A stretch of DNA of 9,035 bases from an uncultured Prosthecobacter sp. (GTDB taxonomy: Bacteria > Verrucomicrobiota > Verrucomicrobiia > Verrucomicrobiales > Verrucomicrobiaceae), in assembly GCA_937941745.1 (NCBI GenBank), contig CALDGV010000774.1, positions 1 to 9,035 of the forward strand. The letters are read 5' to 3'. Below the pieces are notes generated by a model, which was not told the origin of the DNA, made no database searches, and was given only the letters and a program-made list of their open reading frames with translations. Below are positions 7,501-9,035 of this stretch, piece by piece. The position numbers and the translations under genes were made by a program. Numbering within the stretch: position 1 is the first letter of the stretch; every line of letters starts with the position of its first letter.

Positions 7501-8567
7501 CCGTCTTCATCGAGCCAGAAGCTCCGGCGGATCGTGACGCCCTGCGGCTTTCTCGCCCCCATGCCGCGCATTTTTTCTTCGATCTGAAAGGCCTGCGCGG
7601 TGCTCCATTGATGCACCGGATGCTGACGCCACTGCGGCGGATAAGTTGTCTGTGCCACATCCACGGCAGGAATGCCGCTGATTTCCACGAGCCGGAATTC
7701 AGGCTCGTGCTGCAGGCCGATCAGCTCCTCGGTCACGAGAGGTTTCGTCCCCTTCGCATAGGCGATCGTCGTCGCTGGACTCGTGCGGTAGGCGGCGAAT
7801 TTCAGCGTCCACTTGCCCGCCCGAACCTGCGCCTTGAGCTTGCCTGCTTCATCCACGGCACAAGGCACCGGCGTCTCCACGGAAGAAAGCCGCCATCCCT
7901 CCGGCAGCAGGTGCCCCAGGGCTTCCTCACGGCTTTTACCCGCCACACTGAGTTCCACCTGCGTGTGCAGCCACTGCGGCGATCCGTCGTGGATGAGGCG
8001 ATAGACCTTCACGGCCAGAAAATCCTTGTCTGCGGGCTCCGTGCTGGTGCGCAGCAGCCACAGACGCCCCTCCGAATCCCACATGGGAAGCTCCACAGGC
8101 TGGCCATTGAGCTGCAGATTCAGCACGCCAATCTGCGGTGGAATGCGCACGGACTGCGGCATGGAAGTCCATGGGAAGACTCCCTTGACCACCGCCTTCT
8201 GCCCGGCGCCAAAACGCACGCAAGGAACGCCATCGCGGCTCACCACCGTGGCCGGCTGATCATCCACCGTCACCCCCTGCGGCCAGCATTGGGCATCTCC
8301 GGGAAGCGGTGCCCACTCCTGCCAGCGTGAGTCCACCTTGAAGACAAAGCTGCCACCAGCAGCATCGGCCTTGATCTCGATGGGCGAATACCAGAGCGGC
8401 AGGAGTTGGGACTTGTTGTGATAGGGCGTCGGGGCGTTGGCATGCTTGTTTTCATCCCAGGTCACCCAGCCCTGCCAGTCTTCGAGCAGCTTCGGGAGCT
8501 GAGCCGGAGTCCATGAGGGCAGGAGCGCGACCGCCAGCAGGGCGGCTTGAAGCAATGGCATTTTCAT
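4536..8567 (-). CDS. Giant polytopic membrane protein of unknown function, 1343 aa
   Basis: I do not recognise a named family. The protein starts with a signal peptide (residues 1-22, hydrophobic LLQAALLAVALLPS, then TPAQ). Residues 23-460 are a large, probably extracytoplasmic, beta-rich region with many Trp residues. Four hydrophobic segments follow (about 466-485, 489-505, 510-528, 537-556), then a Pro/Ala-rich linker (578-597). A Trp-rich stretch (640-670) precedes a membrane helix (676-696), and then comes a signal-peptide-like segment (703-730) ending in AQAQ. A second large soluble region of beta character covers about 731-1150. The C-terminus has four membrane segments (about 1153-1172, 1183-1210, 1223-1247, 1288-1310) and a Pro-rich tail (1331-1343). 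From memory, the middle and C-terminal patterns (IQTGPAVPQWKW, SVSIWVYRALMLVWALWLA) resemble uncharacterised large membrane proteins of Gammaproteobacteria, but I cannot verify this. No catalytic motif is apparent. The ATG at 8567 gives the signal peptide; only a weak GGTAGG precedes it. The esterase lies 98 bases upstream and the ThuA gene 85 bases downstream, all on one strand. Confidence 0.9.
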   Translation of the reverse strand: MKMPLLQAALLAVALLPSWTPAQLPKLLEDWQGWVTWDENKHANAPTPYHNKSQLLPLWYSPIEIKADAAGGSFVFKVDSRWQEWAPLPGDAQCWPQGVTVDDQPATVVSRDGVPCVRFGAGQKAVVKGVFPWTSMPQSVRIPPQIGVLNLQLNGQPVELPMWDSEGRLWLLRTSTEPADKDFLAVKVYRLIHDGSPQWLHTQVELSVAGKSREEALGHLLPEGWRLSSVETPVPCAVDEAGKLKAQVRAGKWTLKFAAYRTSPATTIAYAKGTKPLVTEELIGLQHEPEFRLVEISGIPAVDVAQTTYPPQWRQHPVHQWSTAQAFQIEEKMRGMGARKPQGVTIRRSFWLDEDGKNMTYQDELSGRGQQTWRLDAAQGHKLGAVKMGGVGQLITKNPASGMEGVEIRERNLSLQAVGRLERSPRIAATGWQHDAEALEARMNLPPGWRLLAVFGADWSRGDWLTSWSLFDVFMLLIVTLAVWRTWGLKTALVGVLGILVTYHELNAPRVTWVILVAMLATARFVPAHLAPRLMNGLKMGALLLFALNAAPFIIQQIQQGLYPQLEPHRGTWQPEMQPADVLDPAPPPAAPAAAEGIRERVGSAINPMSSAGRSYLQKSGKFDIKSNLQYDTKARIQTGPAVPQWKWREVSFGWRGPVAAEEKIALWLIPCGVERGIAFLRVGLIVLLVWLLLRRGRDLPAMPQVNLAKTSVAAALVGMCLSVSQAQAQIPSPEMLEQLRERVLAMRPQDPQRAEIPQVRLKLQGHRLEMEVEIHASDLVAVPLPGKMPSWSPLSVGDAITLRHEGYLWVLATPGVQTVKVAGLIPPGAEWQWSFLLKPRQVQVDAAGWTVTGLRPNGVPEDQVFFVEQNRSASAEAAYDQKDFFPVVRIERELELGLIWQVHTKVKRLSPAGKAISLSVPLLASERLMTPGINADKGRIEVRFGAGDEEVSWESELAPVPDLTLKAEAGENWVERWKLTASPVWNVHHEGLAPVYEGSQAQLVPVWTPWPGESVKLSVSRPEAVQGATTTIHQVQQVTRLGDRQHSTQLTMQVQASLGEDFRLELPAESAISSLRVRGQELPVRREGSSVILPVRPGDQEVSLEWKTPGVLAFRMPTDAITLPVMASNITTAVHMPSSRWLLWAGGPMRGPAVRFWGLAVAAALLGFVLAKIKLSPLKGYEWALLMLGFMQLPLLIGAAVVLWFFVIAWRGSAASAIKPAVAFNLLQVFLAGASLIALFCMLAVVHQGLLGRPEMFVTGNGSTTDLLQWFQDRTAEGGLPRPVVISVSIWVYRALMLVWALWLASRVLRWLPWAFRQLTAGGIWMNDEPAKAPTPPPLPRQ
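6378..6461 (-). other. Internal signal-peptide-like segment within the 1343-aa protein
   Basis: Residues 703-730 begin with Met, carry a basic residue (Lys710), then a hydrophobic core (VAAALVGMCLSV) and an A-X-A-type ending (QAQAQ), just like a secretory signal peptide. It lies between a membrane helix and the second soluble half. It could act simply as a membrane helix, be cleaved in place, or be the remnant of a formerly separate second gene. The reading frame is open throughout, and no ribosome binding site precedes Met703, so separate translation is not supported. Confidence 0.5.
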
Positions 8568-8594
8568 GACAAGCCCCAGCCTACCAAGCTGGCG

Positions 8595-8620
8595 TGTCAG
8601 AAGAAAACTGCGTTTTGACA
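8595..8620. repeat. Imperfect inverted repeat before the 1343-aa gene
   Basis: TGTC (8595-8598) pairs with GACA (8617-8620), and AAAAC (8604-8608) with GTTTT (8612-8616), leaving a 5-base bulge on one side and a 3-base loop. It lies 28 bases upstream of the ATG, in the 98-base gap after the esterase gene. It could be an operator or weak hairpin. No T-run follows it on the minus strand, so it does not look like an intrinsic terminator of the esterase gene. Confidence 0.2.
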
Positions 8621-8665
8621 GGACGCCGACGTTTTTTCAGCCAGCTCGGCAGCCAGTTGGCGAGG

Positions 8666-9035
8666 TCAACGCCCCTCCACCACGATGGGGGATGTGACGA
8701 TCTCCGCCGGAATGCCTCGCAGATGCAGGTCGAAGAACTGCTGAACACGCTCATCCAGAAGCGGACTGCGGAAGCCATGGGCGGCGTTCGTCATCTCCTG
8801 GAGCAGGGAAGGAACCCCCGCCTTTTTCAGCGCGGCATGAATCTCCTCCGCCTGGGCATAGGGCACCAAGGGATCCCGGGTGCCGTGAGCGGTGAAGAAA
8901 GGCGCATCACCCTCGGAAACATGAGTGACTGGCGAGGCTTCCCTGGCCACCGCCTCCTTTTCCTGGACCGGCCCACCGAGCAGCAGGGCCTCGGGGTATT
9001 CCTTGCCCTGGCTGCGATCAATCGTGCTTGGCTGA
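8666..9035 (-). CDS. Alpha/beta-hydrolase esterase (BD-FAE / acetyl-esterase type), C-terminal part only
   Basis: The minus strand is open from the right edge to the TGA at 8668-8666, giving the last 122 residues of a protein whose start lies beyond the window. The frame begins QPSTIDRSQGKEYPEALLLG, which resembles the region before the third catalytic residue in BD-FAE-like lipases and esterases. The catalytic Asp is in GTRDPLVPY (visible residue 54) and the catalytic His in NAAHGF (visible residue 86). The nucleophile Ser (GXSXGG) would be in the missing N-terminal part. Such enzymes hydrolyse short acyl esters, often acetyl or feruloyl groups on plant polysaccharides, and are commonly exported; export cannot be judged here. 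A GTG at 8950-8948 lies inside this frame but is internal, since the family match extends upstream of it. The next gene on the same strand starts 98 bases downstream. Confidence 0.88.
   Translation of the reverse strand, partial: QPSTIDRSQGKEYPEALLLGGPVQEKEAVAREASPVTHVSEGDAPFFTAHGTRDPLVPYAQAEEIHAALKKAGVPSLLQEMTNAAHGFRSPLLDERVQQFFDLHLRGIPAEIVTSPIVVEGR

Noticed and set aside
6240..8330. A 696-codon plus-strand open frame opposite the 1343-aa gene
   Set aside because: Its translation is rich in His, Arg, Pro and Gln with no domain or hydrophobic pattern, as expected of the antisense of a high-GC gene; the minus-strand frame has a signal peptide and clear membrane segments.
8581..8665. Possible frameshifted extension of the esterase (a frame reading NWLPSWLKKRRRP)
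   Set aside because: The esterase frame ends cleanly at 8666 after a normal C-terminal helix; the other frame shows no homology upstream, so the run looks accidental.

Overview
The window looks like a piece of bacterial chromosome of about 60% GC (my estimate by eye). It holds one tRNA gene, three complete protein genes and two genes cut by the window edges. The gene types suggest a member of the Verrucomicrobia, perhaps near Prosthecobacter: an EF-Tu beginning [12 protein letters not shown], a secreted ThuA-like protein, an exported BD-FAE-type esterase, and secreted multidomain proteins with laminin-G/DUF1080-like folds. This taxonomic call is inference from family content, not from any marker comparison. 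I see no insertion sequence, CRISPR array, phage gene or other sign of recent transfer.

Layout. (1) Positions 1-964, minus strand: a tRNA-Thr(GGU) gene with an encoded CCA lies 78 bases upstream of tuf (EF-Tu), whose 3' third runs off the left edge. The tRNA-Thr/tuf pair is a classical translation-apparatus arrangement. A perfect TTGACA box at 1111-1116 on the minus strand is the best candidate for its promoter. (2) Positions 965-1250: a non-coding divergent region with the putative promoter, a small leader hairpin and an inverted repeat. (3) Positions 1251-3473, plus strand: a secreted multidomain protein that joins an HtrA-type serine protease domain to a concanavalin/laminin-G-like domain and a SirB1-like (transglutaminase-core-2) domain, without a PDZ domain. 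(4) Positions 3488-9035, minus strand: three genes in one direction, namely the C-terminal part of an alpha/beta-hydrolase esterase, a very large (1343 aa) polytopic membrane protein of unknown function, and a secreted ThuA-like protein. The minus-strand set converges on the protease gene with only 14 bases between the stop codons.

How the genes work together. The tRNA and tuf supply translation; 16 of the 19 Thr codons visible in tuf are ones this tRNA can read. All the other proteins appear to be exported or membrane proteins. The esterase and ThuA families are often found in bacteria that break down plant or algal polysaccharides, so a cell-envelope or carbohydrate role is possible, but nothing in the window names a substrate. 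The most unusual objects are the protease/ConA-like/SirB1-like fusion and the 1343-aa protein, which carries a second signal-peptide-like segment in its middle. I do not see a recognisable defence or mobile system here.
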